Positions 41,701 to 49,632 of a stretch of DNA of 64,000 bases are shown here, in pieces. Both the position numbers and the translations under genes were made by a program. The notes under the pieces were generated by a model that saw only the letters and a program-made list of their open reading frames with translations, did not search any database and was not told where the DNA came from. How positions within the stretch are numbered: position 1 is the stretch's first letter; the number at the start of each line of letters is the position of its first letter. Source of the DNA: a virus. Location: positions 1-64,000 of the IMG/VR virus record IMGVR_UViG_3300042525_000901, one strand, 5' to 3'.

Positions 41701-42433
41701 CGATTAGACCAATACGCTTGACGCGCGATCGGTCAGCAGGCCAGCACACCGTCAGCGGTTGCTCACCTGTTTCCTTGAGGTGCGGTGTCGGTGCGTTCGG
41801 GCGTTTCTTCGTGGTGCTGGAAAGGTGCTTGTACTTGCCCCCGCGCTTGTCGTTCATCGCAATCTCGAACGCGAGGATTTGACCTCGTGCGGAGAGCTTG
41901 GGCAGGATGTAGCCCGAGCCGGGAGTGATTAGGCAATCACCGTCGATCGAGACTCCGGGCAAATTCGGATTTGTCGGGCGCACCTTTTGCCATTGAGCCA
42001 CGGTGCGGAACCCAGCCTGAAATGCGATTTCCCAGGAAATACCACGACGCTTCATTTCGTCGCGATGCGCTTGCGACAATTGCAGATTGGCAATGATGTC
42101 ACGGTAAAGCGAATCGCGTTCTGAAGTCGGCAGGGCGATCGCCTGACGCGCGGATTCTGTTTCCAGTACTTTTTCTCGGTTCTGGCGTCGCGATTCCGCC
42201 CAGTCGCGTTTGCGTTGCTCAATCTCTTCAGGAGATAGTGCGTTTTCATCTTTGAGCAGAACGCGAGTGATGCCAGTTGTGTCCTCACAGTCCCAACACA
42301 TGAAACCGCCTTGCCCAACGGTTAGCTTGCCATCGCACAACGGGCAGTGGTATGCGTGCTTCAGCCCCCGTGGGTGAGACTCCGAGACGTAGGGTTGCAG
42401 CTCAACCAGTCGATCTGATAGAATATTAGACAT
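38702..42433 (-). CDS. CyRepA1-like plasmid replication protein
   Basis: 1243 residues. N-terminal zinc finger (Cys30, Cys33, Cys46, Cys49: CPLCDGKLTV and FMCWDC). A toprim-like DUF3854-type part has VVFYPDAGSLVNSGV around 290-310. A central helicase has Walker A SPMGTGKTELL around residue 437, the acidic motif FIDECESVF around 527 and ILADAA around 565. Resemblance to the CyRepA1 family of cyanobacterial plasmid Rep proteins is by overall layout; I cannot run a search. The C-terminal 140 residues include the repeat element inside the frame (39008-39112). Ribosome binding site AGGAGG. Confidence 0.75.
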   Translation of the reverse strand: MSNILSDRLVELQPYVSESHPRGLKHAYHCPLCDGKLTVGQGGFMCWDCEDTTGITRVLLKDENALSPEEIEQRKRDWAESRRQNREKVLETESARQAIALPTSERDSLYRDIIANLQLSQAHRDEMKRRGISWEIAFQAGFRTVAQWQKVRPTNPNLPGVSIDGDCLITPGSGYILPKLSARGQILAFEIAMNDKRGGKYKHLSSTTKKRPNAPTPHLKETGEQPLTVCWPADRSRVKRIGLIEGTGKPFYSAHLDGETVFVGCFGGQFFNSPAWLMSEIEEIRKMAGQKLPVVFYPDAGSLVNSGVAKRDWKTLTILDAASEEVTIADWGHGYDKSRFDYDDLLNQTPAAKSSIKFVDVDTWFANCVLDADDVESRREPGQTRRDVRKRILTEKVKREMRRLDGLDDIPTTEHELRYLSSSAIALPRQKGVTVVKSPMGTGKTELLAQWLREDSTLRVLVIGYRNALGRQTVERLSEFGSTVLADASLDQMRNSRVMFLCADSLKKLEMPWWDGSSHENTIVFIDECESVFPHALLGGTINANDRCEILGLMGELFRGNRHIILADAAASSKSVRTVRAIASQEFKAHAHVNKYDTAIAYPVTWFDGSIGSNGKATRTGCDEALQTHLLSAAADRKKCLIQSSSRIWLHSIEELLVKSFGAKTLRIDSKVLSGDHGKELQELAQKFIQDPDAFILAHDYDFYLCSPSVESGLSITVPYFDRVYALFQGGETTHQAALQMLGRYRVPVERFIAVNAIGGQTYAAHSPFVSVLESRQSEVNRENLHAILEYSRYGLPHGLGPDEIHQANMMRLFDPVTKRYSHPWLTAWCEYTASANCSKFDLAGNLYESLEADGKTITKIMAERDDEIEEDRQAVADEIIDAEAAREADAPGGLNREDALEILRRDCVDPGLRYSAQKSLLQDRVPGREITPEFVRLVRHDDRAYLRRIELRVAFLNPSYALVNDAKRLRTYDRSQTLLFDWGFMTLKVKALSEIDLMQWVERSEDWTRDDVDAWYGSLTREQRSLVDLAFGVSVRRDSLRFLHACLRFLGYNPTRKSRGKKGEPTMYGFSEDKFEGETVVAIQKRFEAAYQEYITPDESNDDEPVGSAETVTASESQPIAERATSTTYPYIKGITWIAWLANVDWVWAWDDKAKSWKIAHPDANLGTLTTPEGEIIEFATTISTVLPTESTPHADYTRTFTHHEDGTMQLGTALFWPHLGTLTDGNGQPVKVSSAVRMFAM
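39008..39112 (+). repeat. CACGTG repeat element, copy 5, inside the Rep gene
   Basis: The element lies in a coding frame on the opposite strand. The left arm is degenerate (TAGCCATGCG at 39008-39017); the right arm GACGTGGCAC is at 39054-39063, 36 bp away; then 38 bp, then TCAGCCG at 39102. It encodes Rep residues of about 1107-1142 (RATSTTYPYIKGITWIAW region) without stop codons. Confidence 0.75.
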
Positions 42434-42644
42434 TAGATAACCTCCTGTAACGCGATTCCCCGACGTAACACAACCTTCCCCGGTTGATCTTGGTTGTCCT
42501 TCACACTCTTACTTCTGAAATGACCCGCCGTTTCCTCCGGTGGGTCATTTTGTTTTTGTGAATTTGTTCGTGATTTTGATGGGTTCATCCCACTCGCCTC
42601 AACCAGGGTTCCCCCATCTTACCCTGATATTCTCAAACTCAAAC
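42434..42644. promoter_or_regulatory. Rep gene leader with conserved hairpin
   Basis: The region holds AGGAGG before the Rep start, a hairpin with arms AAATGACCC (42518-42526) and GGGTCATTT (42542-42550), followed on the plus strand by T-rich sequence, and on the minus strand by an A-rich tract. It could be a terminator of the Rep-distal side or an attenuator in the Rep leader. No iterons were visible here. Confidence 0.45.
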
Positions 42645-42673
42645 AAAAAAACGCTGACGATTTTGTCAACGTT
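42645..42673 (-). terminator. Minus-strand terminator after Dda-like gene
   Basis: AACGTTGAC and GTCAGCGTT pair with one wobble around a 6-nt loop, then seven T on the minus strand. It ends the gene at 42706. Confidence 0.9.
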
Positions 42674-42705
42674 TAAAAGTGTCACTTTTTGAGAATCAAT
42701 GAGAA

Positions 42706-44199
42706 TCAAATCGAGCGGCTGATGATGTAGGCCGTTTCACGAGCGCGGGTGATCGCCGTGTAGCGTAGTCGGTTTCGGGTAGGGAGTTTTGCCCCTTGAA
42801 AATCATCGTCAATGACAAAAACCTTGTCAAAAGTTTGGCCGGTGGCCTTGTGTGTGGTTGATGCGTACCCATAAGAGATCGGGTCATGCATGTCTTTGAA
42901 GCGGTACAAATCTGACCAGGCGAACCGGCGATCTTGCTTGTTTTTGATGCCCTTGATCACGTCGGTGATTTCTTTGATTGAGCGGTAGTACCAGGCCATT
43001 AAATCGTCAGGCAACTGGGTCAAGACGACCTCCTCTCCGTTCGACTTACGTCCGGTGATGTAAAAGACTTTGTTCCAGGCCATCCATTCTTTGATACGCG
43101 CGTCTTCGATAAGGGCGATCGTTTGTGGGTTCCATCGCTGTTCGCCAACCCGACGATTTATCACGCGAAACATCGTACCGTTTTGCGCGGCAAAATAGGC
43201 TTGATTGATCAGGCTGTCCCAGCGACGAATGGGTTTGTTGGCGAGTAGGATTTCCCCCACACAGTAAGGCTCGGTGAAGCCTAGAAGCTTTGTGCGGACG
43301 AATTCGTTGGTTCGCTTCACTGTCGCGTTTGTCCACGCCACAACGCGAGCCGCGCGTGGGTGTGTGGCGCTTAGGAAGGCATCGCGCATCGTGTCGAGGA
43401 TGTCTTCGCTGCGAACAAATTTGAGCGTATCGTCACCACGGAACATCACCGACAAAGTGGCCGCATTCGTTTGCGCGTTTCGTAAATCACTGCGAATATG
43501 AGTGGCGATCGCCAATGCCGCGCCTGAGTAGCGGACAACTTCGGTTAGCGTGTATGACCATGAGATTGAAGGCGAAGCGAATGCCGATGGTTCAATCTCG
43601 CCAACCGGCGCGGGCTGTGCCGGATCGCCCATGAATAAGATGCGAGTGTGTGGTAGGGCTTGCTCTTCCAAAAAACGAACGATCTGACGGTTGAGCATCC
43701 CGCTTTCATCTGAGATCACCAAGTCAAACAACCCGATATCTGGCACGGTTTCGGGGTCGCGTTCGCAGCGCTCGTCACCGTTGTCATCGATTTCGATTTT
43801 GAACGCGCACGCCGCCTGGATGGTGCGGAATGTGCAATAACGCGAGACGCCCGCTTGACTTGCGGTATCTCGCAAAACGTCTAATGCTGCGTGGGTTGGC
43901 GCTGCTAGCAAGATTCGGATCTCGTTTCGTTCCTCCGCACGTTTCTCGCCCGTGTGAGGGTCAAGGATGGGGATTGAATACGCCTTGAAGTTGGTAGCAG
44001 CATACTCAATCATCTGCATCGAGCATGTGGTCTTACCAGTTCCGGCGTAACCCTGTAACGCTGCGCGTTGTCCCTTGGTGGTGTCATCGTCCCACCAGTC
44101 ACGAAAGCGATCAAAGACTACCTGCTGATCCGGTGTCAGCGTGATTTTGCTTTCGGCTGCGGTGGCGTCAACGGTGATAGTGTGCGTCATGTCGGTCAT
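42706..44199 (-). CDS. Dda/RecD-like SF1 helicase
   Basis: 497 residues. Motif I GYAGTGKTT (50-58), motif II VISDESGM, motif III GDPAQPAPVGE, motif IV-like YASTTHKATGQTFD, motif VI YTAITRARE at the C-terminus. Dda-type helicases clear proteins from DNA and help start replication forks. It is a separate unit after an attenuator-like hairpin. Confidence 0.88.
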   Translation of the reverse strand: MTDMTHTITVDATAAESKITLTPDQQVVFDRFRDWWDDDTTKGQRAALQGYAGTGKTTCSMQMIEYAATNFKAYSIPILDPHTGEKRAEERNEIRILLAAPTHAALDVLRDTASQAGVSRYCTFRTIQAACAFKIEIDDNGDERCERDPETVPDIGLFDLVISDESGMLNRQIVRFLEEQALPHTRILFMGDPAQPAPVGEIEPSAFASPSISWSYTLTEVVRYSGAALAIATHIRSDLRNAQTNAATLSVMFRGDDTLKFVRSEDILDTMRDAFLSATHPRAARVVAWTNATVKRTNEFVRTKLLGFTEPYCVGEILLANKPIRRWDSLINQAYFAAQNGTMFRVINRRVGEQRWNPQTIALIEDARIKEWMAWNKVFYITGRKSNGEEVVLTQLPDDLMAWYYRSIKEITDVIKGIKNKQDRRFAWSDLYRFKDMHDPISYGYASTTHKATGQTFDKVFVIDDDFQGAKLPTRNRLRYTAITRARETAYIISRSI

Positions 44200-44212
44200 T
44201 GTGCTGTCTCCC

Positions 44213-44250
44213 TAAAAAGAGGCCAGGATTGACAATTAGATCAACCCTGG
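44213..44250 (-). terminator. Hairpin between the 44279 gene and the helicase
   Basis: CCAGGGTTGA and TCAATCCTGG form a 10-bp stem with a wobble and an 8-nt loop, followed by CCTCTTTTTA on the minus strand. It either ends the 45367 operon or attenuates the helicase. Confidence 0.7.
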
Positions 44251-44278
44251 CAATGGTCATTGTTGCGTGAAGGCTAGG

Positions 44279-45367
44279 CTAGAACGGTAGGGACTGCTCT
44301 ACCACTTCCGGCACAACGGCTGTGATTGCTTCAACGGAAACAGGAGCAGACTCGACACTGGCAGACGCGATCGCCTTGACCGTGACAGGTTGCTTTTGAT
44401 CAGGAAGCATTGAAAACCCATCGAAGTTAGGCAAAGGGTTCTCGCTGATATTGCCTTTAACTTTTGTGCGGATAGACTTATCCGTACGACTTTCGTACTC
44501 TTCCAAGCCAAGGATATTGAGATAAACTGGACGCGATCGATCTTTGAGTTTCCAGCCATCGTCGGTACGAACGGCTAGCGCTTCACGACCGTTTACGGGT
44601 TGCCAGCGACGGCGCAAAACTTGAGTTTCGAGCGTGCCATCCATCCAGACTTGGTCTCCGGTTGAGAGAATGCCGATCGCGCGTGGGTATTTGCCATTCT
44701 TGCCGTTGCACATGATGAACTTCATTCCGACAAGCGGAAACGTTCCTAGCCCCAATTCCGCAGCGTTATACGTGTTTCCGAACGACATTGGAGCACGCAA
44801 GAACTTGACGGCCAGTTCGTTCGACTTTAACGCACTGGCAAGCATCGGTTTCGTGTGAGGTTCGCGTGAGTTCACGAGAACTGGAATCTCCAGGGAGACT
44901 GACTCACCATTGATCACGACAAACGACTCGGCCTTGGCAGGGTAAAACTCGTACTCAACATCACCCAGCGTCGTAGTCTTTGTTTCGGAATCAACGATGA
45001 TCGAGAACGTAACATCTCCCACAACAACACCAGCGGGCGTACACGTCGCAGGAAACTCGTTACCACCCGACACGACGGCGGGCTGACCATCTTTGCCCAA
45101 CCCTAAACCAGCAGCCAGGATTTTCTCAACCAAACCGCAGTCGTCGGTGACAACGTTAAACAAATGCTCAACGTTGATCTCCATGTCGGTATCACCGGCC
45201 AGTAGGCCGAATGCTTGACCGATCGCGTCAGCATCCAAATCGCTTAAATCATCAATCCCAATGGGGAGGTTCTTTTTGCTGGGGGCGTAAACCTTGGACA
45301 TTACCGAACTGAGTCGGTCAAAAATGTTTGCGCTTTGCTCAATCGCATTCGTGCTTGCGTCAGTCAT
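44279..45367 (-). CDS. Unknown protein with SSB-like C-terminus
   Basis: 362 residues, mostly beta-type, without a recognised domain. Strands such as VTFSIIVDSETKTTTLGDVEYEFYP and GDQVWMDGTLETQVLRRRW suggest an OB-like or beta-sandwich core. The last residues are EQSLPF, similar in ending to the acidic-PF tails of SSB proteins that recruit repair enzymes. The gene is in a replication operon. An SSB-like role is inference only. Confidence 0.5.
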   Translation of the reverse strand: MTDASTNAIEQSANIFDRLSSVMSKVYAPSKKNLPIGIDDLSDLDADAIGQAFGLLAGDTDMEINVEHLFNVVTDDCGLVEKILAAGLGLGKDGQPAVVSGGNEFPATCTPAGVVVGDVTFSIIVDSETKTTTLGDVEYEFYPAKAESFVVINGESVSLEIPVLVNSREPHTKPMLASALKSNELAVKFLRAPMSFGNTYNAAELGLGTFPLVGMKFIMCNGKNGKYPRAIGILSTGDQVWMDGTLETQVLRRRWQPVNGREALAVRTDDGWKLKDRSRPVYLNILGLEEYESRTDKSIRTKVKGNISENPLPNFDGFSMLPDQKQPVTVKAIASASVESAPVSVEAITAVVPEVVEQSLPF

Positions 45368-45416
45368 CTTGCTTAAGTTCTTGCATTAGTAGTGCCGATT
45401 TATTTCGGCTGTGATA

Positions 45417-45443
45417 CCACTATACACAAACGACGCAAATAAC
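45417..45443 (-). promoter_or_regulatory. Early-type promoter
   Basis: Minus-strand TTGCGTTATTTGCGT, CGTTTGTG, then TATAGT, about 50 bp before 45367. Two TTTGCGT-type boxes lie next to each other. Confidence 0.55.
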
Positions 45444-45451
45444 GCAACTAC

Positions 45452-45913
45452 TTAAGCTGACTGCTGGATAGCTTTTGCCGTGTGGCTTTGAAGGTCTCGT
45501 AGGGAGTAGGTTGTAACAGCGGAGCGCATTTGAAGTGTTGCCCATTTCTTGATAGGCATTCCGCCGATAGTCTCGCACGATCTGAAAGCAAACCGTAGTA
45601 GCGCATCGTTTCGACACGTCCATCGCGGGGCGGGAACATGCGCGGAAACCATCGCCTCAATGGGCGTTTCGTCAAACAACTTGGCAATATCGTCGGGTAG
45701 CAGCGCCGTTGTCGATTTGGTTTTGTGGGGAATCGTTAGGACTGGCGCAAACAGTCCCGTGCCGGGGTCTGTTAATTTGCCTCGTTCAAAATCTTCGATC
45801 CACTCTTCAAACGCAAGACCTAACGCCTGAGTTCGGCTCAAGTCTCCGTACTTTAAGAGTGTTGCTCTTGCGAAAACTTTTAGGGTTGGGCTTGCGACTC
45901 GGATCAGCTTCAT
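45452..45913 (-). CDS. Unknown protein
   Basis: 153 residues starting MKLIRVASPTLKVFARATLLKYGDLSRTQALGLA. No transmembrane segment or domain recognised; the middle is basic and Thr-rich. It lies at the end of the replication block, downstream of 45913 promoter-like TTTGCGTTATAC. Function unknown. Confidence 0.45.
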   Translation of the reverse strand: MKLIRVASPTLKVFARATLLKYGDLSRTQALGLAFEEWIEDFERGKLTDPGTGLFAPVLTIPHKTKSTTALLPDDIAKLFDETPIEAMVSAHVPAPRWTCRNDALLRFAFRSCETIGGMPIKKWATLQMRSAVTTYSLRDLQSHTAKAIQQSA

Positions 45914-45972
45914 GGGGTCAGGATAAGTAATGGGCTTCTCCTGAATAACCTATCGTGCATGTATAACGCAAA

Positions 45973-46734
45973 TCACCCCATCGGCATAGTTGGGATTTTG
46001 AGCGTTGAGATCATCTGCTCAGTGATGATCGATGCCGCCGGTAACATGCCTGCCCACACTAGGCTAACTTCTGAGCTTGCGTACAGCCCCCGGTAAGTTG
46101 AGTAAGGCTGAATTGAGAACCCGGCCTCATTCCACATCTCTCGGACGGACGAATCTTTCATTGACGGGTGAAACGGCACGTGGCCTTTCTCGGCGCAGCC
46201 TTGGGCGTGATACGACGTGCCACACTCAGGGCATTCAAGATGTTCAATGCGGAACCCGCCCAAGCTAACCTTTTGGACTCCGTAGCGCATCGCCTCAAGT
46301 AGTGGCGAATTCGAGGGAAGAAACGCACTCGCGAGGCATCCCCACGCCCCGCCCTCGGCACGGACGATCGCGCGGTTTTGTTCGCCATAGCCCGCCAAGT
46401 CAAGGTACGGCGTCGGGTCGATTTGAATCGCGATCGCGTGAAAGATGATTCCGTGAATCGCTTCGACTTCCCACTCGTGATCAATCATGAATCGATTGCC
46501 GACTACGAGCTTTGCCATTTTCTCAATTTCGGTTCTATCCCATCGTTCGGCGTTGTGATTAAGCAGAGTATCCGCCACCAGAATCGGCACGATCGCGACG
46601 TCACTTGCTCCGTACGGTTCAGCATTAATCGGGCGGTATTGATTGATGAGCGCCAACGCCTCCTGACTAACTGCGTCAGAAGTTTCGTCATCTTCACTAA
46701 CTCGACTTTCGGGGAATGGCTGCAAGGTGGGCAT
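45973..46734 (-). CDS. Prohead-protease-like protein with zinc motif
   Basis: 253 residues. Features of a capsid maturation protease or prohead core protein: a LVVGNRFMIDHEWEVEAIHG segment (His-containing), the KVSLGGFRIEH strand followed by CPECGTSYHAQGC, and a C-terminal ASSEVSLVWAGMLPAASII resembling the E-S-x-V-x-x-P-A region of prohead proteases. It is divergent from the portal and lies next to repeat copy 6. Head assembly is the likely role, though the family match is not certain. Confidence 0.5.
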   Translation of the reverse strand: MPTLQPFPESRVSEDDETSDAVSQEALALINQYRPINAEPYGASDVAIVPILVADTLLNHNAERWDRTEIEKMAKLVVGNRFMIDHEWEVEAIHGIIFHAIAIQIDPTPYLDLAGYGEQNRAIVRAEGGAWGCLASAFLPSNSPLLEAMRYGVQKVSLGGFRIEHLECPECGTSYHAQGCAEKGHVPFHPSMKDSSVREMWNEAGFSIQPYSTYRGLYASSEVSLVWAGMLPAASIITEQMISTLKIPTMPMG

Positions 46735-46878
46735 GGCGACAAGCTCTCATGGTTCCACCAAATTATCATCGTTTTGACGGTGACGTGATGACCTGTCGCG
46801 AGGGCGATCGCCGCTAACCTAAACTACAATCAGCCGCCAAAATTAAGCGATCGCCCAGAACCGTCGGACGTGAGCCCA

Positions 46879-46980
46879 AAAAACGTTAGACAGCTTGAGG
46901 CGTAAGCAGCGCAGCCATTTTAGCTTTGTGCCACGTGAACCACTTACCCTTATATAAAGGTATATACGTGTCATGGCAGA
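46879..46980 (-). repeat. CACGTG repeat element, copy 6
   Basis: Minus-strand copy. GTGCCACGTG on the plus strand (46928-46937) is the conserved arm; 38 bp away is a diverged ACAGCCG-like box (CTAACGTTTT on the minus strand). The other arm is degenerate near 46966-46980. It sits between two divergent genes, 46734 and 47011. Confidence 0.75.
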
Positions 46981-47010
46981 AAACCACTCCGGATCAAAAG
47001 GACTAAGACC

Positions 47011-48225
47011 GTGCCGATTTCCCGATCGTGGGCGAACCTATTCAAGAAAATCGCGAATCGAATTCGGGGCGCAAAACCGAGCAATATTGATCCGCCCGGA
47101 ACACAGCGACCTGCGCGGAAGGAACGTTGGCACGATACGACGGTTCCGTCCGGGCGGGATTACGATAACGAAATTGACGACATTCCGGTGCGGTCGCCGG
47201 ACTACGCGATCGCCGTGATGGACTTGTGCCGCAATTGTCCCGAGGCGGCAGCGGCGATCGATACAATCGTCCACGCAACCTTGACCGATCCGACTGGTGA
47301 TGAGGTCGGCTTCACCGCTACCGCTGACGAGGGATACAGCAACATCCAAGCAATCCTGGATCGGGTCATGAATGACGCTGTGGGTGGCCTTAAGTCACAG
47401 CAAGCACTGTTTGACCTGCTAGAGGGTGGTAACGCCTTTGCGACGCCATTATTAGAGGTTGCACCAAACGAGACGGGCTACCGATTGCGCGGCCTATCGT
47501 TTCGGCCACCGTGGGAGATGTTCCGGATTGAGGATAAGCACGGGAACTTGCAGGGCTTTGAGCAGCGAGCTTATACGCACGACACCGACGCGGAATTCTA
47601 CCACCCGCTTGCCTGCATTCATTGGCGGTTCCGTCAACGCAAGCTTTATGGGCGATCGCTCTTCCACGAATCGATCCAAGATTGGGCAGATCTAAAAGAA
47701 GTGAAAACAGACTTGATTCGAGGCGCTAGAGCGGTCGGCCTGAATCCGATGGTTCACACGATGCCAGAGGGTTCTGGATCGTTTTACCGTGAAGAGTACC
47801 AAAAAGCGCACCAGGCCAGCTTACGGACGGGTGCGGTCGCTCATATCTACCTCGATTACGGCGCGACGGTTGGGCGGGTAAACACGTCCGACCCAGACCT
47901 TGAGGCGCTGCAATCGACGATGGAGATTTTGCAACGACGAATCATCCTCAAGTCGCACGTGCCTCCGTACTTGATGGGAATGATGCAAGCAGGAGCGCAG
48001 GATCTTGCGACCCAACCCGCCCACCAATTCGCCCGCTTTATCTCAAATTTGCGAATGTGTTTTTCGCAGGGCATCCGGCAGGCGATCGATCTTGAGTTGG
48101 CGCTACACGGAGTACCGCGTGAGCAATGGAAATATCAGCTACAGTTTCCAAAGACGGTGATCAACCCGTACGAACCGCAGAGCGATCTCAATAATCCTCA
48201 GCTACTCGACACGCAGCCGGATTAG
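47011..48225 (+). CDS. Portal protein
   Basis: 404 residues, a typical size for a portal. Conserved landmarks are the N-terminal basic region, then VRSPDYAIAVMDLCRNCPEAAAAIDTI, a central WEMFRIEDKHGNLQGFEQRAYTHD, the stretch WADLKEVKTDLIRGARAVGLNPMV, and the C-terminal PPYLMGMMQAGAQDLATQPAHQFARFI. It forms the twelve-part ring through which DNA is packaged, and leads the head gene group. No head-completion genes follow directly; three small genes come first. Confidence 0.88.
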   Translation: MPISRSWANLFKKIANRIRGAKPSNIDPPGTQRPARKERWHDTTVPSGRDYDNEIDDIPVRSPDYAIAVMDLCRNCPEAAAAIDTIVHATLTDPTGDEVGFTATADEGYSNIQAILDRVMNDAVGGLKSQQALFDLLEGGNAFATPLLEVAPNETGYRLRGLSFRPPWEMFRIEDKHGNLQGFEQRAYTHDTDAEFYHPLACIHWRFRQRKLYGRSLFHESIQDWADLKEVKTDLIRGARAVGLNPMVHTMPEGSGSFYREEYQKAHQASLRTGAVAHIYLDYGATVGRVNTSDPDLEALQSTMEILQRRIILKSHVPPYLMGMMQAGAQDLATQPAHQFARFISNLRMCFSQGIRQAIDLELALHGVPREQWKYQLQFPKTVINPYEPQSDLNNPQLLDTQPD

Positions 48226-48521
48226 GGGTAGACTGGAATACAAAGGCACGAACAAACATTCGTGTGTGGTTCGCCTCTCTGACGTTCCCGGAAAGAAAAG
48301 ACAGAGAGGCTAAGTTATAAAATTCGACTCGCTCCTGCGTTGCCCGAGACACTTGCTCTCAGGTTTTGACGTTTCAGGGGCGTTTCGACTTTTAGGCATT
48401 TTTGTCAGTATCACGTATGATTGACGCATCTCAAAGAGAACCCCGATCGCTCGACCCCAAGTCACAGGATCGCCGGAACCCGCCCCGAATTCGTTCGGGG
48501 TTTGCCGTGTAGGGAGACAGT
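48226..48521 (+). promoter_or_regulatory. Structured gene-free interval after portal
   Basis: It holds TAGACT at 48229-48234, a small hairpin ACGAA 48248-48252 with TTCGT 48259-48263, and a larger stem GCCTCTCT 48273-48280 with AGAGAGGC 48303-48310. A terminator hairpin CCCCGAA with TTCGGGG lies at 48483-48500, followed by TTT. The layout recalls the leader cassettes, but no regulatory gene follows immediately. Confidence 0.5.
48483..48503 (+). terminator. Terminator-like hairpin
   Basis: CCCCGAA and TTCGGGG form a 7-bp stem with a TTCG tetraloop, followed by TTTG. Short T run. It is upstream of the gene at 48522. Confidence 0.6.
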
Positions 48522-48737
48522 ATGGAAACGCCTGGACATTACCAACACTCACGCTCAACACCGTTCGAGACCTTCCTGAATCACTACGGCGCTGATGCAA
48601 CGATCGCCGCGTGCCGATTTAATGTATGGAAATACCTAGACCGATTTCAGCACAAAGGGACGCCGATCGAAGATCTCAAAAAGGCTCGCCACTACATCGA
48701 CTTGCTCATTCAAATCACCGAAAATAATGGCGACTGA
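48522..48737 (+). CDS. Small unknown protein
   Basis: 71 residues. The ATG has AGGGAGA just upstream. Sequence features are mainly helical (PFETFLNHYGADATIAACRFNVWKYLDRF), with a C-terminal LDLLIQ-like helix. Not recognised; it overlaps the next gene by 11 bp, so the two are coupled. Confidence 0.5.
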   Translation: METPGHYQHSRSTPFETFLNHYGADATIAACRFNVWKYLDRFQHKGTPIEDLKKARHYIDLLIQITENNGD

Positions 48738-49008
48738 TCTGATGACGACTGCGTTAAGCGTGAGTGTGCCGCTTTACATTCAGCGTTTTTGCGATCGCGG
48801 TTACCCACCCACGCCGAGCGAAATCAGCCGAGTGCAAGATGAAGTATTGCCGATTATCATGGCGGCAGATAGCGAGCTGATGTACAAATCTAAAAGCACA
48901 CCGTCGGGACGTATCGCTAACAACTTCAACCGCTTGGCCGAGGCGATCGCAATTCTTGCTCATCAACCGGGCGGAATCCATATCTTTGATCACCACTGGC
49001 AGGCATGA
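48727..49008 (+). CDS. Small unknown protein
   Basis: 93 residues, starting MATDLMTTALSVSVPL; another start at 48742 is possible. Helical with a central YPPTPSEISRVQDEVLPIIMAADSE segment. It overlaps both neighbours' ends and is translated from the same message. Function not recognised. Confidence 0.45.
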   Translation: MATDLMTTALSVSVPLYIQRFCDRGYPPTPSEISRVQDEVLPIIMAADSELMYKSKSTPSGRIANNFNRLAEAIAILAHQPGGIHIFDHHWQA

Positions 49009-49009
49009 A

Positions 49010-49186
49010 ATGATACTCCCAAAACTTGACCTAACGTTGAGCATTGAAACTCAGCTCATGGTCGAACAGCAAAAACGCCAAATTGAGAATGCCGACCCGG
49101 AAGCCCTGCGAGAAATTTGCAAGTCACTGGTCATTCAAAACGCCACGCTGATGACCGCAGTTCGATCGTTGATGAAACCGGATTGA
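49010..49186 (+). CDS. Small unknown protein
   Basis: 58 residues from the ATG at 49010; GGCAGG lies upstream. Mostly helical with QKRQIENADPEALREICKSL. It ends just before a plus-strand terminator. It may help capsid or portal assembly, but nothing in it is diagnostic. Confidence 0.45.
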   Translation: MILPKLDLTLSIETQLMVEQQKRQIENADPEALREICKSLVIQNATLMTAVRSLMKPD

Positions 49187-49194
49187 ACAGCACC

Positions 49195-49224
49195 AAAAAG
49201 CCCGCCAATTACGACGGGCTTTTT
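49195..49224 (+). terminator. Terminator between convergent genes
   Basis: AAAAAGCCCG and CGGGCTTTTT pair around a 6-nt loop with two internal mismatches. It ends the three small plus-strand genes and, with a flanking A run, may also serve the convergent gene at 49230. Confidence 0.85.
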
Positions 49225-49229
49225 GGTGG

Positions 49230-49631
49230 TTATAGGTTAAACAATGAGAGCTGTTCTTTTTGTCCTGCGGTGCGTTTTAGCGCTTCATCAGCTTGGCGTT
49301 TTGCTTTGCTTTGGCGCTGTTTGATTTCCTTTTGTCTGGCTTCTAAGTTTTTTCGCTCAATCGTCCAACGCTTTTCAATCGCTTTGTCTAAATCAGGGTA
49401 TCGTTTAGCCAGAAAGCTTGGGATGCCAAACAGGGCAAAACCTAGCTGAGTTCGTCGTGTTGGGTAGTCGAGTCCTTCCCAATGCATTCCGACGTTCATT
49501 CCCGCCTGACTTCTTATCATCAGTGTCCCCGATTCCTCAAGCGATACGTTCATCCCGAGGGATGAAAGTTTATCAAGTATTTCGCCGCTTTCTTCCGTGA
49601 AGATTAGGTCGAGAAATTCGTCTTGTGTCAT
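49230..49631 (-). CDS. Unknown protein near RNR
   Basis: 133 residues. Acidic N-terminus (LIFTEESGEILDKLSSL) and a basic, Gln-rich helical C-terminus (EARQKEIKQRQSKAKRQADEALKR). It follows the 71-residue gene at a one-base gap and converges on terminator 49195. Not recognised. Confidence 0.45.
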   Translation of the reverse strand: MTQDEFLDLIFTEESGEILDKLSSLGMNVSLEESGTLMIRSQAGMNVGMHWEGLDYPTRRTQLGFALFGIPSFLAKRYPDLDKAIEKRWTIERKNLEARQKEIKQRQSKAKRQADEALKRTAGQKEQLSLFNL

Positions 49632-49632
49632 G

